From: an uncultured Oscillospiraceae bacterium
GTDB lineage: Bacteria > Bacillota > Clostridia > Oscillospirales > Ruminococcaceae
NCBI GenBank assembly: GCA_910587465.1
Contig: CAJUMS010000094.1
Coordinates: 1-9,259 of the forward strand
Reading direction: 5' to 3'
DNA: 9,259 nt
The notes beneath the pieces were generated by a model that saw only the letters and a program-made list of their open reading frames with translations, had not been told where the DNA came from and searched no databases. Positions within the stretch are counted from its first letter, which is position 1. Each line of letters begins with the position of its first letter. Position numbers and translations under genes: made by a program. Below, piece after piece: positions 1-6,131 of this stretch.

Positions 1-647
1 CGGCGAAAATATCCTTCAATTTCATTTCTGCGTTTGTATAGTTCTTTATCGTACTTCCAAGGAAATCTGCGGTTTTTCTTCAGCGGAACCGCGGAAATAA
101 ATCCGCTGTCCAATGCGGCTCGGCGCGTTGCTTCATCTTCGTAAGCGCGATCCATAAGCAGCGGATGTTTATCGTGCGAAACTATATTCCCGATCAAATC
201 TCTCCATTCTGGAGCATCATGATTATTTCCTAGAGAAAGATGAAATGCTAACGCAAAATCGACAGACGCGGAAGCCAAATGCATCTTTGTTGTAAGCCCC
301 CTTTTGAGTGTCCGATACTTTGCTCACCGCAAGATTTTCTTACTCCCGCAGCGTCCGGGTGAACCTTTACGATTGTGCTGTCAACGCATACGATTTCGGT
401 TCTGATGTCAATTGTACTTTTGTTTTGGAGTTCTTCAAAAAAGTGGCCAATTGTACTTTTTTGACCAACGATTAAATCTGACGTATATCGTATGCCAATC
501 GCCGAATTCCTTTGGCAGTGGCCTCTACTTGCAACCGTTTTCAATTATATACAGAATTGCGCATACATAATTTAATATAGTTGATTTTTTGCGTTGCTTA
601 GGCATTAAATGCTCTATCTTCGCAAATTGTTTTTTTGTTATTTTCAT
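1..647 (-). pseudogene. Degraded IS5-family DDE transposase (3' end outside window)
   Basis: Reading from ATG at 647 gives MKITKKQFAKIEHLMPKQRK and then an AILYIIENGCK..PLPKEFGDWHTIYVRFNRW stretch, the usual N-terminal DUF4096-type region of IS5 transposases. Three lesions break it. A TAG at 525-527 replaces the Trp expected after GCK. A frame change occurs near the A6 run (457-462). A second frame change occurs at the AAAA-GGGGG junction (297-305). Pieced together, the frames keep all three parts of the DDE site: Asp in VCVDST, Asp in LLMDRAYED, and Glu in YKRRNEIE near the window edge. The AAAA-GGGGG shift could be a programmed frameshift, as proposed for some IS427 members, but the amber codon and the other shift point to decay. 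The longest open piece is 248-544. Confidence 0.8.
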
Positions 648-702
648 ACTTCTATTTTACCTTTTTTATTCGCTTGTCAAGGATTTTTATGTGAACAGGC
701 TC
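1..702 (-). mobile_element. IS5-family (IS427-like) insertion sequence, 5' end only
   Basis: This is the transposase-start end of an insertion sequence; the other end lies beyond the window edge. The outer boundary is placed at 702, where the minus strand reads GAGCCTGTTCACATAAAAAT, which resembles the terminal inverted repeats I recall for IS427-group elements. It is flanked outside by TA (703-704), the type of short target duplication used by the group. The partner inverted repeat and duplication cannot be seen. The transposase inside is degraded, so the copy is probably immobile on its own. Family assignment rests on the translated transposase (see that entry); the boundary is good to a few bases. 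Confidence 0.75.
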
Positions 703-778
703 TAGCATCAGAGTGGAGTAAATGATACAAAAACTCGTTGATAGCAGATAATTGAATGCAACGTTCAAAAAGATTCAA

Positions 779-1876
779 TCAATATGGGCAGTATGGACAG
801 TTGTAATCGTCAAGATAGTCTAGCTCAATTGAAGTGATATGCTTCTTGGCTTTATTGTAAAGAGCTCTTAAATGTGCTTTCATACCGACAAGCATTCTTA
901 CAGTACATTTTCCGTTTCCGTGTTGATTGATAATTTCGATGTCAAACACAATATCCTCAAATTCTTTTATTTCTTGTGTATATGAGCTTGATTCAACAAT
1001 GCCAACTCCATCTATGCATATATCAAGCAAATATTCTGATTCGTTCTCATTTAAGTTAGAGATATCCTCAATAACAAAATCTGATAATTCATCAAAACCA
1101 ATCAAAACAGCATTAGTTCCGGGTATTAAAATATCTTGATCATTGATATTCATACACAATAACTTTTTTTCTATAAATTGATTTATTGGCTGTATAAATC
1201 CGTTTACATTATTGTGTATTTCTGAAATAATGCTTTCTCGTTTATCAATATCTGCTGCAATAATACCCGCACAGTTGTCGATAAATCTTTTAAGACTTGT
1301 CCAATAATAGAATCTATTTTCAGATATCTTTCGTTCTTTTAAATCATTCAACAAATCAGGGTGGAGTTTTTCTCTATCATTTGAGTCAGAAAAATCACGA
1401 GTATTGCTTGAAATAAAATGAATATCCTCATACGCATATACTTCTGCTAAGCGAAGGCAGGTTTCCCACACTAAGTAATCACGATAACCGCTGCTACCAT
1501 CTGACTTAAATGGTCTTTTTCGCTGAAGCGCCCTATTAACAATTTTTTCATGTGAAATTGATGGGTATTCCTCCGGCACGGTCATACCACTCTCGATAAT
1601 ATACATATCTAAAAAATCTCTATACTTTTTACATTCCTCCAAAACTAATATCTCGTTAGGAACATCAATTGTCACAGATACTATTTTATTTACATCTTCA
1701 ATAGAACGCTGCATTTTTGCATATTGCTCTTTAAGTGTTTCTTGAAACTTATTGCAAACTTCATCCACAACAATTTGCCCAAAAACAATCGATCCAACTT
1801 TTTTGATGATGTCAAAGGAAGGACCTTTCATGTAATAATTCGAACACAATATACTACTATCTAAAAAAATCATCAT
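779..1876 (-). CDS. PIN-domain protein (PIN_12/DUF4935-like) with a C-terminal extension
   Basis: A 365-residue protein whose N-terminal half looks like a PIN-like nuclease domain of the DUF4935/PIN_12 type. Visible features are a first strand MIFLDSS with Asp6, acidic residues around Asp38-Glu39, the motif GYRDYLVWE (residues 130-138, with Asp133 and Glu138), and ISSNTRDFS with Asp161. These match the acidic residues that bind divalent metal in PIN ribonucleases. Residues from about 200 to 350 form a second region I do not recognise; it is acidic and may be beta-rich. The protein ends in a CPYCPY motif (360-365), a possible CxxC. The start is set by AGGAGA nine bases upstream; a second ATG follows directly. 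It may share a transcript with the GNAT gene upstream (88-bp gap). There is no adjacent antitoxin-like gene, so a toxin role is not supported. Confidence 0.75.
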   Translation of the reverse strand: MMIFLDSSILCSNYYMKGPSFDIIKKVGSIVFGQIVVDEVCNKFQETLKEQYAKMQRSIEDVNKIVSVTIDVPNEILVLEECKKYRDFLDMYIIESGMTVPEEYPSISHEKIVNRALQRKRPFKSDGSSGYRDYLVWETCLRLAEVYAYEDIHFISSNTRDFSDSNDREKLHPDLLNDLKERKISENRFYYWTSLKRFIDNCAGIIAADIDKRESIISEIHNNVNGFIQPINQFIEKKLLCMNINDQDILIPGTNAVLIGFDELSDFVIEDISNLNENESEYLLDICIDGVGIVESSSYTQEIKEFEDIVFDIEIINQHGNGKCTVRMLVGMKAHLRALYNKAKKHITSIELDYLDDYNCPYCPY

Positions 1877-1925
1877 AAAATATAGTCTCCTGTTTTAGTT
1901 GACAAAGAATCTAATAAATACTTTT

Positions 1926-1960
1926 CAAAAATTGAGTCGTATAAAACAAAGAATACGGCG
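1926..1960. repeat. 35-bp direct repeat, copy A
   Basis: This copy lies just downstream of the GNAT acetyltransferase gene and matches 2532-2566 upstream of that gene at 31 of 35 positions by eye. Core text: AATTGAG(T/C)CG(T/C)ATAAAACAAAG. The two copies bracket the GNAT gene in the same orientation. They could be remnants of a duplication or the boundary sites of a small insertion. Confidence 0.75.
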
Positions 1961-1964
1961 GGAT

Positions 1965-2459
1965 TTAATAAAGCGAATTATCAAATGTAAACCCGACCTT
2001 ATCTGCTCCTGCTTCAGTAAACGTATTGTAATCTCCGTTTGTATACTCCGCAACTACCTTGCCCCAGAAGCTTTGAGCGGGTAGATTATTAATCTGCTGG
2101 GATATTTCCCACCCGCCGCGAAACATATCAAAAATTCTTATGGCAACCGTTCGCCCAATCCCTTTTTGTCTGTATTTTTTCATCACGAAAAACTCAGCTA
2201 TATTATGAGGATGCGGCAAGCTGTTATATTCACAGCAGGAGCGGATCAAAACAAATCCCGCAAGCTTTTCATCCACCCTAATAAAGAATGGATATCTTCC
2301 TTCTTCAATCCAATAATCGTCAATGTAATCATACCCGTAATATCCGTATTCGTTTATGTCATCATCGGAAAACTCGGAAAAATCGTAACTGTATAATTCC
2401 ATCATTCGAGCAAAAACCGATTTTTGTTCAATTAAAATAGGCTCTAAATTTATGTCCAT
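1965..2459 (-). CDS. GNAT-family N-acetyltransferase
   Basis: A 164-residue GNAT acetyltransferase, expected to be cytosolic and to transfer an acetyl group from acetyl-CoA to an amine; the acceptor cannot be told. Motif A is clear: AEFFVMKKYRQKGIGRTVA (residues 88-106), with the pyrophosphate-binding RQKGIG at 97-102. The following helix and NLPAQSFWGKVV (125-136) fit motif B, where an Asn and an aromatic residue usually meet the CoA arm. FFIRVDEKLAGFVLI (58-72) is the central beta-hairpin. Length is normal for the fold. AAAGGAG stands a few bases before the ATG at 2459. The acidic, Tyr-rich stretch at residues 22-50 is unusual but lies where substrate-binding helices vary. The gene is bracketed by 35-bp direct repeats, suggesting it moved or was duplicated as a unit. 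Confidence 0.85.
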   Translation of the reverse strand: MDINLEPILIEQKSVFARMMELYSYDFSEFSDDDINEYGYYGYDYIDDYWIEEGRYPFFIRVDEKLAGFVLIRSCCEYNSLPHPHNIAEFFVMKKYRQKGIGRTVAIRIFDMFRGGWEISQQINNLPAQSFWGKVVAEYTNGDYNTFTEAGADKVGFTFDNSLY

Positions 2460-2531
2460 ATATACTCCTTTATAAAAGCGAAATGTTACATATCGATCAT
2501 ATAAAGTTCCTAACGATCACCTTTTTGACGC

Positions 2532-2566
2532 CAAAAATTGAGCCGCATAAAACAAAGAATACGACA
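2532..2566. repeat. 35-bp direct repeat, copy B
   Basis: Partner of the copy at 1926-1960, in the same orientation, with four mismatches in 35 positions. It starts immediately beyond the T-run of the tRNA-Leu terminator. The unit from copy B to copy A is about 600 bp and carries only the GNAT gene. Confidence 0.75.
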
Positions 2567-2597
2567 GAGAAAAAACAACCGCCCTAAAACAGGGCAA
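2567..2597 (-). terminator. Rho-independent terminator of tRNA-Leu
   Basis: On the minus strand GCCCT-GTTTT-AGGGC forms a perfect 5-bp stem (2581-2595), followed by GGTTGTTTTTT. It lies about 115 bp downstream of the tRNA-Leu 3' end and before the GNAT gene, so it should end the tRNA transcript. Confidence 0.7.
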
Positions 2598-2710
2598 CTT
2601 TCAAAACTATAGAAACGATAGCTTTGAAGATGAGATAACAAAATGTTACGGCATATATAAAAAATGAAATCGCTCATCAAGTCCCAATCGGCTTAACAAA
2701 ACGGTTTGTG

Positions 2711-2795
2711 TGGTGCACCTGACAGGGGTCGAACCTGCACTCCTCTCGGAAATAGAACCTAAATCTATCGCGTATGCCAATTTCGCCACAGGTGC
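2711..2795 (-). tRNA. tRNA-Leu (anticodon UAG), CCA encoded
   Basis: A complete class II tRNA of 85 bases. The acceptor stem GCACCTG (2795-2789) pairs with CAGGTGC, followed by A and an encoded CCA (2714-2711). The anticodon stem ATAGA/TCTAT encloses loop TTTAGGT (2763-2757), placing UAG at 2761-2759, which reads CUA and probably other CUN leucine codons. The long variable arm includes TCC-GAGA-GGA, as expected for Leu. The T arm is GCAGG-TTCGACC-CCTGT. A consensus promoter stands about 57 bases upstream and a terminator follows. This is the only full-length tRNA in the window; the neighbouring repeats carry only its 5' half. Confidence 0.96.
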
Positions 2796-2851
2796 GTATT
2801 ATTTTTCATCATTTAACATAAAATCGCAAATAAGCATAAAGTAATAATATT

Positions 2852-2880
2852 ATTATACAAGATTTTCGTGTGTTTGTCAA
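2852..2880 (-). promoter_or_regulatory. Consensus sigma-A promoter for tRNA-Leu
   Basis: TTGACA (2880-2875), a 17-bp spacer, then TATAAT (2857-2852) on the minus strand: a perfect match in both boxes and spacing. It begins directly after the tail of repeat R2. The predicted transcript start near 2845 leaves a leader of about 50 bases before the tRNA. Confidence 0.9.
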
Positions 2881-2949
2881 GCAAAAATCTCCACTAAAAT
2901 AACGCTACCCAAATCCAACGCGTCTGCCAGTTCCGCCACGGGCGCTTAT
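2881..2949 (-). repeat. tRNA-Leu 5'-half repeat R2
   Basis: On the minus strand it holds GTGGCGGAACTGGCAGACGC, the acceptor-to-D-arm part of a tRNA-Leu, then GTTGGATTTGGG of the anticodon arm, then the family tail (TAGCGTTATTTTAGTGGAG). The anticodon stem is never closed and no variable or T arm follows, so it is not a tRNA gene. A 37-base stretch is identical to R3. It forms a tandem pair with R1 at a period of 105 bp and abuts the tRNA-Leu promoter. Confidence 0.85.
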
Positions 2950-3054
2950 TCAAGTTTCTGCCGATTTCTTATCTGCTTGACAGCAGCAGATAAATCTCCA
3001 CTGTAGTAACGCCGCCCAAATCCGAAGTGCCTGCTGGTTCTGCCATTCGCATAT
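2950..3054 (-). repeat. tRNA-Leu 5'-half repeat R1 with hairpin (105-bp unit)
   Basis: The most diverged tRNA-like head of the family (TGGCAGAACCAGCAGGCAC, then CGGATTTGGG), followed by the conserved tail GGCGTTACTACAGTGGAG. After the tail is a perfect 9-bp hairpin: TTATCTGCT, a 7-base loop containing the family motif GCTGTCA, and AGCAGATAA (2969-2993). A GGCAGAAA spacer then leads into R2. It follows the cupin gene, whose 3' flank carries a remnant hairpin (CCTGTTTGTTAGGCAG). Confidence 0.8.
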
Positions 3055-3102
3055 ATAAAATTGTCTGCCTAACAAACAGGAATTTGATGAATAGAAATCA
3101 AT

Positions 3103-3450
3103 TTAATCTTTGTAGGCACCGCCTGTATTGTCCTTATTTAAAGTTCCTTCCACCTCAATCAAAAGACACTTGACTAAGGTTTTGCAGACAGGACGATGTT
3201 TTGTGCCTTTGGGTATAATTATAAAATCACCATCATGCAGATGTGTTAATCCATCCTCAAATTCAATATCAAACTCGCCCTCAATACAATAAAACATTTC
3301 GTCGGAATTTTCGTGTATATGAAAATCCAGAGTCCTATTTTCAGCCTGTAACACATTCAACATGTGATTGTTAAGCGTGCCAATTCTCTTATATAAAAAC
3401 AACTCATCAATCGAGTTAGCACTATCTTTCAAATTAATTTTTTGTATCAT
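3103..3450 (-). CDS. Small single-domain cupin protein
   Basis: A 115-residue cupin_2-type beta-barrel. Both cupin motifs are visible. Motif 1 is FHIHENSDEMFYCIEGEFDI, with His44, His46 and Glu51. Motif 2 is DGDFIIIPKGTKHRPV, with His85. These four residues form the usual metal site, so it could bind a divalent metal. Proteins this short may be enzymes, sugar- or ligand-binding proteins, or stress proteins, and the substrate cannot be predicted. The start at 3450 has a weak GGGGA site. The gene lies 58 bp after the DUF3784 gene with no promoter or terminator between, so the two are probably cotranscribed from the promoter at 4126-4098. Repeats R1-R2 follow directly. Confidence 0.85.
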   Translation of the reverse strand: MIQKINLKDSANSIDELFLYKRIGTLNNHMLNVLQAENRTLDFHIHENSDEMFYCIEGEFDIEFEDGLTHLHDGDFIIIPKGTKHRPVCKTLVKCLLIEVEGTLNKDNTGGAYKD

Positions 3451-3508
3451 TTTTAATCCCCGCGAATTCCTATTTTCTCAACAAATAAACAACACTACAA
3501 ATGGGCAG

Positions 3509-3826
3509 TTAAAAAATGCCTTTATTATATTTCTTTTGTACCGCAGCAATACAGCCAATACCAATACCTATGCCAATAACAAGAATTGCAACAGCGATAA
3601 TTGCAATCATATCAGAATCATCCAATAAAGCAACGATACCACTAAGCAATGTCGTTGCTGAAAGCACAAACACGGACTTGCCGAAAGCTTTGCCGTATTC
3701 CTTCTTATCGGTTACTTTTGTTTGGTGGTAAGAGTGTATCAGCTTTGTATTGCCACTATAAATAATAGCACCGAATATTGTCAAAAGTACTGTTACTGAA
3801 AAAACAATAATAGAATATGTCAACAT
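3509..3826 (-). CDS. DUF3784-like small membrane protein
   Basis: A 105-residue membrane protein. An N-terminal hydrophobic helix runs from about residue 2 to 23, followed by a polar stretch with SGNTKLIHSYHQTK and KKEYGKAFGKS, then two more hydrophobic segments. The second of these is VAILVIGIGIGIGCIAA. The G-(K/N)-T-x-LI-x-x-Y pattern followed by a charged segment and two helices is what DUF3784 proteins look like; their function is unknown. I place the start at 3826 rather than at the in-frame ATG at 3838, because GGAGG lies five bases before 3826 and itself overlaps the upstream ATG. The 24 bases before the gene nearly match those before the unrelated membrane protein at 6810. Confidence 0.7.
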   Translation of the reverse strand: MLTYSIIVFSVTVLLTIFGAIIYSGNTKLIHSYHQTKVTDKKEYGKAFGKSVFVLSATTLLSGIVALLDDSDMIAIIAVAILVIGIGIGIGCIAAVQKKYNKGIF

Positions 3827-3831
3827 ATTTA

Positions 3832-3855
3832 CCTCCATAAACTCCGATTTGTCGG
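3832..3855 (-). promoter_or_regulatory. Conserved 24-nt leader with small hairpin, copy 1
   Basis: The minus strand reads CCGA-CAAA-TCGG, a 4-bp hairpin with a CAAA loop, then AGTTTATGGAGG, which holds the ribosome binding site of the DUF3784 gene. The leader at 6815-6838 matches at 20 of 24 positions, and its hairpin is kept by paired changes (TTGG-CAAA-CCGG, with G-T wobbles). It may affect translation; it could also be only a shared ancestral flank. Confidence 0.5.
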
Positions 3856-3870
3856 TTCTTTACTTTTCAA

Positions 3871-3945
3871 CAGCTACAGCAAAACTCCACAGTAGTATCG
3901 CTGTCCAAATCCAACGCGTCTGCCAGTTCCGCCACGGGCGCATAT
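3871..3945 (-). repeat. tRNA-Leu 5'-half repeat R3
   Basis: Second member of the R4-R3 tandem pair. It shares a 37-base identical head with R2 (GCGCCCGTGGCGGAACTGGC, then AGACGCGTTGGATTTGG). The tail ACAGCGATACTACTGTGGAG and a degenerate hairpin (TTTTGCTGTAGCTGTTG) follow, then the leader of the DUF3784 gene. The anticodon-arm 3' strand and T arm are missing. Confidence 0.85.
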
Positions 3946-4050
3946 TAAAATTCTGCCGTTTTTTCCTGCATGACAGCCGCAGGGGAAAACCCCACTATAG
4001 TAACGCCGCCAAAATCTATCGCGTATGCCAATTTCGCAACAGGTGCATAT
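3946..4050 (-). repeat. tRNA-Leu 5'-half repeat R4 with hairpin (105-bp unit)
   Basis: The head from 4046 to 4009 matches the intact tRNA-Leu(UAG) 5' half at 36 of 38 positions: GCACCTG, the D arm GCGAAATTGGCATACGC, and GATAGATTT. Identity ends in the anticodon loop, where the sequence passes into the family tail GGCGTTACTATAGTGGGG. A hairpin CCTGC-GGCTGTCAT-GCAGG (3965-3983) and a GGCAGAATTT spacer follow before R3. It is the only repeat preceded by a tRNA-type promoter and leader. Confidence 0.9.
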
Positions 4051-4097
4051 ATTAAATTTTTGACGTTTTACATCAAATCACCAACAACCATAATTAG

Positions 4098-4126
4098 ATT
4101 ATACTATATTTCAACAAAATTGTCAA
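4098..4126 (-). promoter_or_regulatory. Consensus sigma-A promoter upstream of R4
   Basis: TTGACA (4126-4121), a 17-bp spacer and TATAAT (4103-4098): perfect boxes and spacing. About 50 bases further on comes the tRNA-like R4. The leader between (GATTTGATGTAAAACG...CAAAAATTTAATA) resembles that before the real tRNA-Leu (GATTTTATGTTAAATG...), so this looks like a duplicated tRNA promoter. It should now drive R4-R3, the DUF3784 gene and the cupin gene. Confidence 0.88.
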
Positions 4127-4210
4127 GCTTAAATCTCGTTTTTTCGGGAATATCGTCTTCTAAATTGGCTTCAAATTCTTATTAGCCTGTCCGCTATCTA
4201 AGTAATTCAA

Positions 4211-4316
4211 AGACTCCACTGTATTAACGCTACCCAGATCCGGCGCGTCTGCCAGTTCCGTCATACCCGCATATTAGTTTTCCAACGACTTTTTTAACCT
4301 GCCTGACAGCTGCAAG
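4211..4316 (-). repeat. tRNA-Leu 5'-half repeat R5 with upstream hairpin remnant
   Basis: A hairpin remnant TTGC-AGCTGTCAG-GCAGG (4315-4298), then TTAAAAA and a spacer, then the head GCGGGTATGACGGAACTGGC, AGACGCGCCGGATCTGGG, and tail TAGCGTTAATACAGTGGAG. It lies after the broken nucleotidyltransferase gene. Beyond its tail there is about 85 bp of unassigned AT-rich sequence before the promoter at 4126. Confidence 0.8.
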
Positions 4317-4336
4317 AAAAGCAAGCAACAGCTTTC

Positions 4337-5421
4337 TTATCCTAAATATTGCCGGACAAAAGAGTCTATATCTTTGTATCGTTCTGCCTGTAAGTTTGCT
4401 TTTCGATACTCTTTTTGTAAATACTCATTTATTAAATCATCAAACGCCGCCGCTGTTTTTTCAAGATTTTTAGGATCATAGCCTTTAAATACATTATATT
4501 CGCCGATGTCCGTTTTTTCGCATATATCGGAAATCATTGCGTTAAAACTGACCATACTCATAAATGCGAGATGCCTGTTATTTTCCTTTGCCGCAAAATA
4601 CATTTTATTCCGCCAGTTTGAAAACATTTCCTCATATGTTCCGCCAATGGAATTCGGTGTTACGTTTTTTTCTCCGCCGCAAAGGTTGCTTTCATTTTTT
4701 TGAATATATGCATGATTTTCTGCATTAATATCGTTAATGATTCTTTGATACGTTCAGCGGAATCCGCTTGTAATACGCTCTCTATCATTTCGCAAAGCTT
4801 ATCCGGCTTGTTTTCCATTAACTCAAGTTCCTCGTAAATACGTTTTGTTCCAAAACGAAAATACTTTTTATTAAGCATCGCAATCGCGTTTTCAATATAA
4901 TATACCGTATAACCTGTTTGTACCCGAATATCGGTCATTTCCTCCGAAATTACAGCTGACAAATAAAAATGTTCCGCCTCTTTCATCATATTTACCGCTT
5001 TAACAAAATCCTCTTCTGACAAGGGAGACAGTAGGATATTTTTTGTTTTTTTCCGTAGCGATTTTAACTTGTCCGCGTATTTTTCATCCGCACAATATAC
5101 AATTTGAGAATCCATAAGCTTTGAAATATGGGGGCTGTTATAAAGAGAGAGTTCCTCCAGATCTTCCCATGTAGTGCAATAAATATCATGACCAATTTCC
5201 AGATCGTCTTGTATAAATGTACATCCCAATTGCCAGCCATTATCATCATTTATTAAAACAAGCAAATCCAAATCCGATTTTTCGTGAAAATCGCCCGTTG
5301 CAAAAGACCCGTATATTCCAATCATTGCAAGAGATTTCGGACATACTCGGTCAGCTTTTTCTATAACCGCTTCTATTATTTTTTGATTTCTTACATCTAA
5401 GCTTTTCATATTTGTCACCAT
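4337..5421 (-). pseudogene. Nucleotidyltransferase-domain protein, broken by a frameshift
   Basis: The N-terminal part is a nucleotidyltransferase of the aminoglycoside-adenylyltransferase-like fold. It has IYGSFATGDFHEKSDLDLLVLI, with the Gly-Ser pair and DxD that bind metal-NTP, and HDIY supplying the likely third Asp. A helical HEPN-like region follows (MMKEAEHFYLSA, YTVYYIENAIAMLNKKYF). This frame ends at TAA 4660-4662. The C-terminal part continues in another frame (NVTPNSIGGTYEEMFSNWRN, then NNRHLAFMSMVSFNAMISDI) to TAA at 4337, and open reading crosses the junction without a gap. Losing one base in either of two A7 runs (4695-4701 or 4665-4671) explains the break. The upstream ORF extension to 5478 is only repeat R6 read through; true starts are ATG 5421 or 5409. 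The substrate is unknown; antibiotic resistance is possible but not shown. Confidence 0.82.
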
Positions 5422-5427
5422 TAAAAG

Positions 5428-5529
5428 TTTCACTGTGATAGCACTGCCAAAATCCGATGCGTCTGCCGATCCCACCATATCCGCATATTTAATTTCCTGC
5501 CACTTTTTACCCGTGCAATAAACAGCAGG
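5428..5529 (-). repeat. tRNA-Leu 5'-half repeat R6 with upstream hairpin remnant
   Basis: After the GrpB gene come CCTGC...GCAGG arms (5529-5503) with an expanded loop, then AAATTAAATATGCGGATATGG, the head GATCGGCAGACGCATCGGAT, and the tail GGCAGTGCTATCACAGTGAA. The nucleotidyltransferase start codon follows within a few bases of the tail with no hairpin between. The repeat happens to be open in that gene's frame, creating a false N-terminal extension. Confidence 0.75.
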
Positions 5530-5532
5530 TTA

Positions 5533-6099
5533 TCAGTATCTCCCTCTGTAAACTTTCTTTGCTTCAAAGGTCCATTTTTTTACAAACGCTGTCTTCGCGT
5601 TCGTATAAGCATCTCTGTCATGTTCAAATTGCTTCCACAACTGTAATTTCATTGTCTCATATTCTTTAGCAATTTGATCGTGTTCATTTAAGTAATCTCT
5701 AAAATACAATTCGTCATTATCTCCGGCATAACGAAGATGGACATGATAAACTTTGTCAGCAAATCCTTTTGCCGTATATCCACGATTAAATGATATTCTG
5801 TTCACCGCCGTCGACATCCGAATAAACCCGCTGTTTTCAATCACCTTTGCAGTATTCTCAATATCAGAATCTTTTGATACTTCAATAAGCACATCAACAA
5901 TATTCTTTGCCCATATTCCCGATATAGCTGTACTCCCAATATGACTAATCCTCTCAATCGGGCAATCTGATAATATGCTTTTTAAAACACTTTCTATTTC
6001 GGCATAACCCAAATCCCACTTATCATCATGCGCAACAAGGAATATAGGGAATAAATCCCACAGTTCTTCTAAAGACATCTGCGATAATTCTTTTCCCAT
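5533..6099 (-). CDS. GrpB/UPF0157-family protein
   Basis: A 188-residue protein of the GrpB (UPF0157) family, which has a nucleotidyltransferase-like fold and no well established function; some members occur with CoaE. The family core is visible: RISHIGSTAISGIWAKNIVDVLIEV (about 50-74), where GSTA and the Asp of KNIVDV sit at the nucleotidyltransferase positions; VYHVHLRY (117-124); and LYFRDYLNEHDQIAKEY (131-147). The reading frame is open to 6177, but that extension is repeat sequence. GAGG eight bases before the ATG at 6099 decides the start. The gene sits between the hairpin following R7 and the hairpin remnant before R6, so it occupies one slot of the repeat array. Confidence 0.85.
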   Translation of the reverse strand: MGKELSQMSLEELWDLFPIFLVAHDDKWDLGYAEIESVLKSILSDCPIERISHIGSTAISGIWAKNIVDVLIEVSKDSDIENTAKVIENSGFIRMSTAVNRISFNRGYTAKGFADKVYHVHLRYAGDNDELYFRDYLNEHDQIAKEYETMKLQLWKQFEHDRDAYTNAKTAFVKKWTFEAKKVYRGRY

Positions 6100-6131
6100 T
6101 TTTAAAACCTCACAAAATCCAATTTGCCAAC

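Noticed and set aside
779..2459. The PIN and GNAT genes as a toxin-antitoxin pair
   Set aside because: GNAT toxins normally pair with a small DNA-binding RHH antitoxin and VapC-type PIN toxins with a short antitoxin. Neither kind is present, and both proteins look like standalone enzymes.
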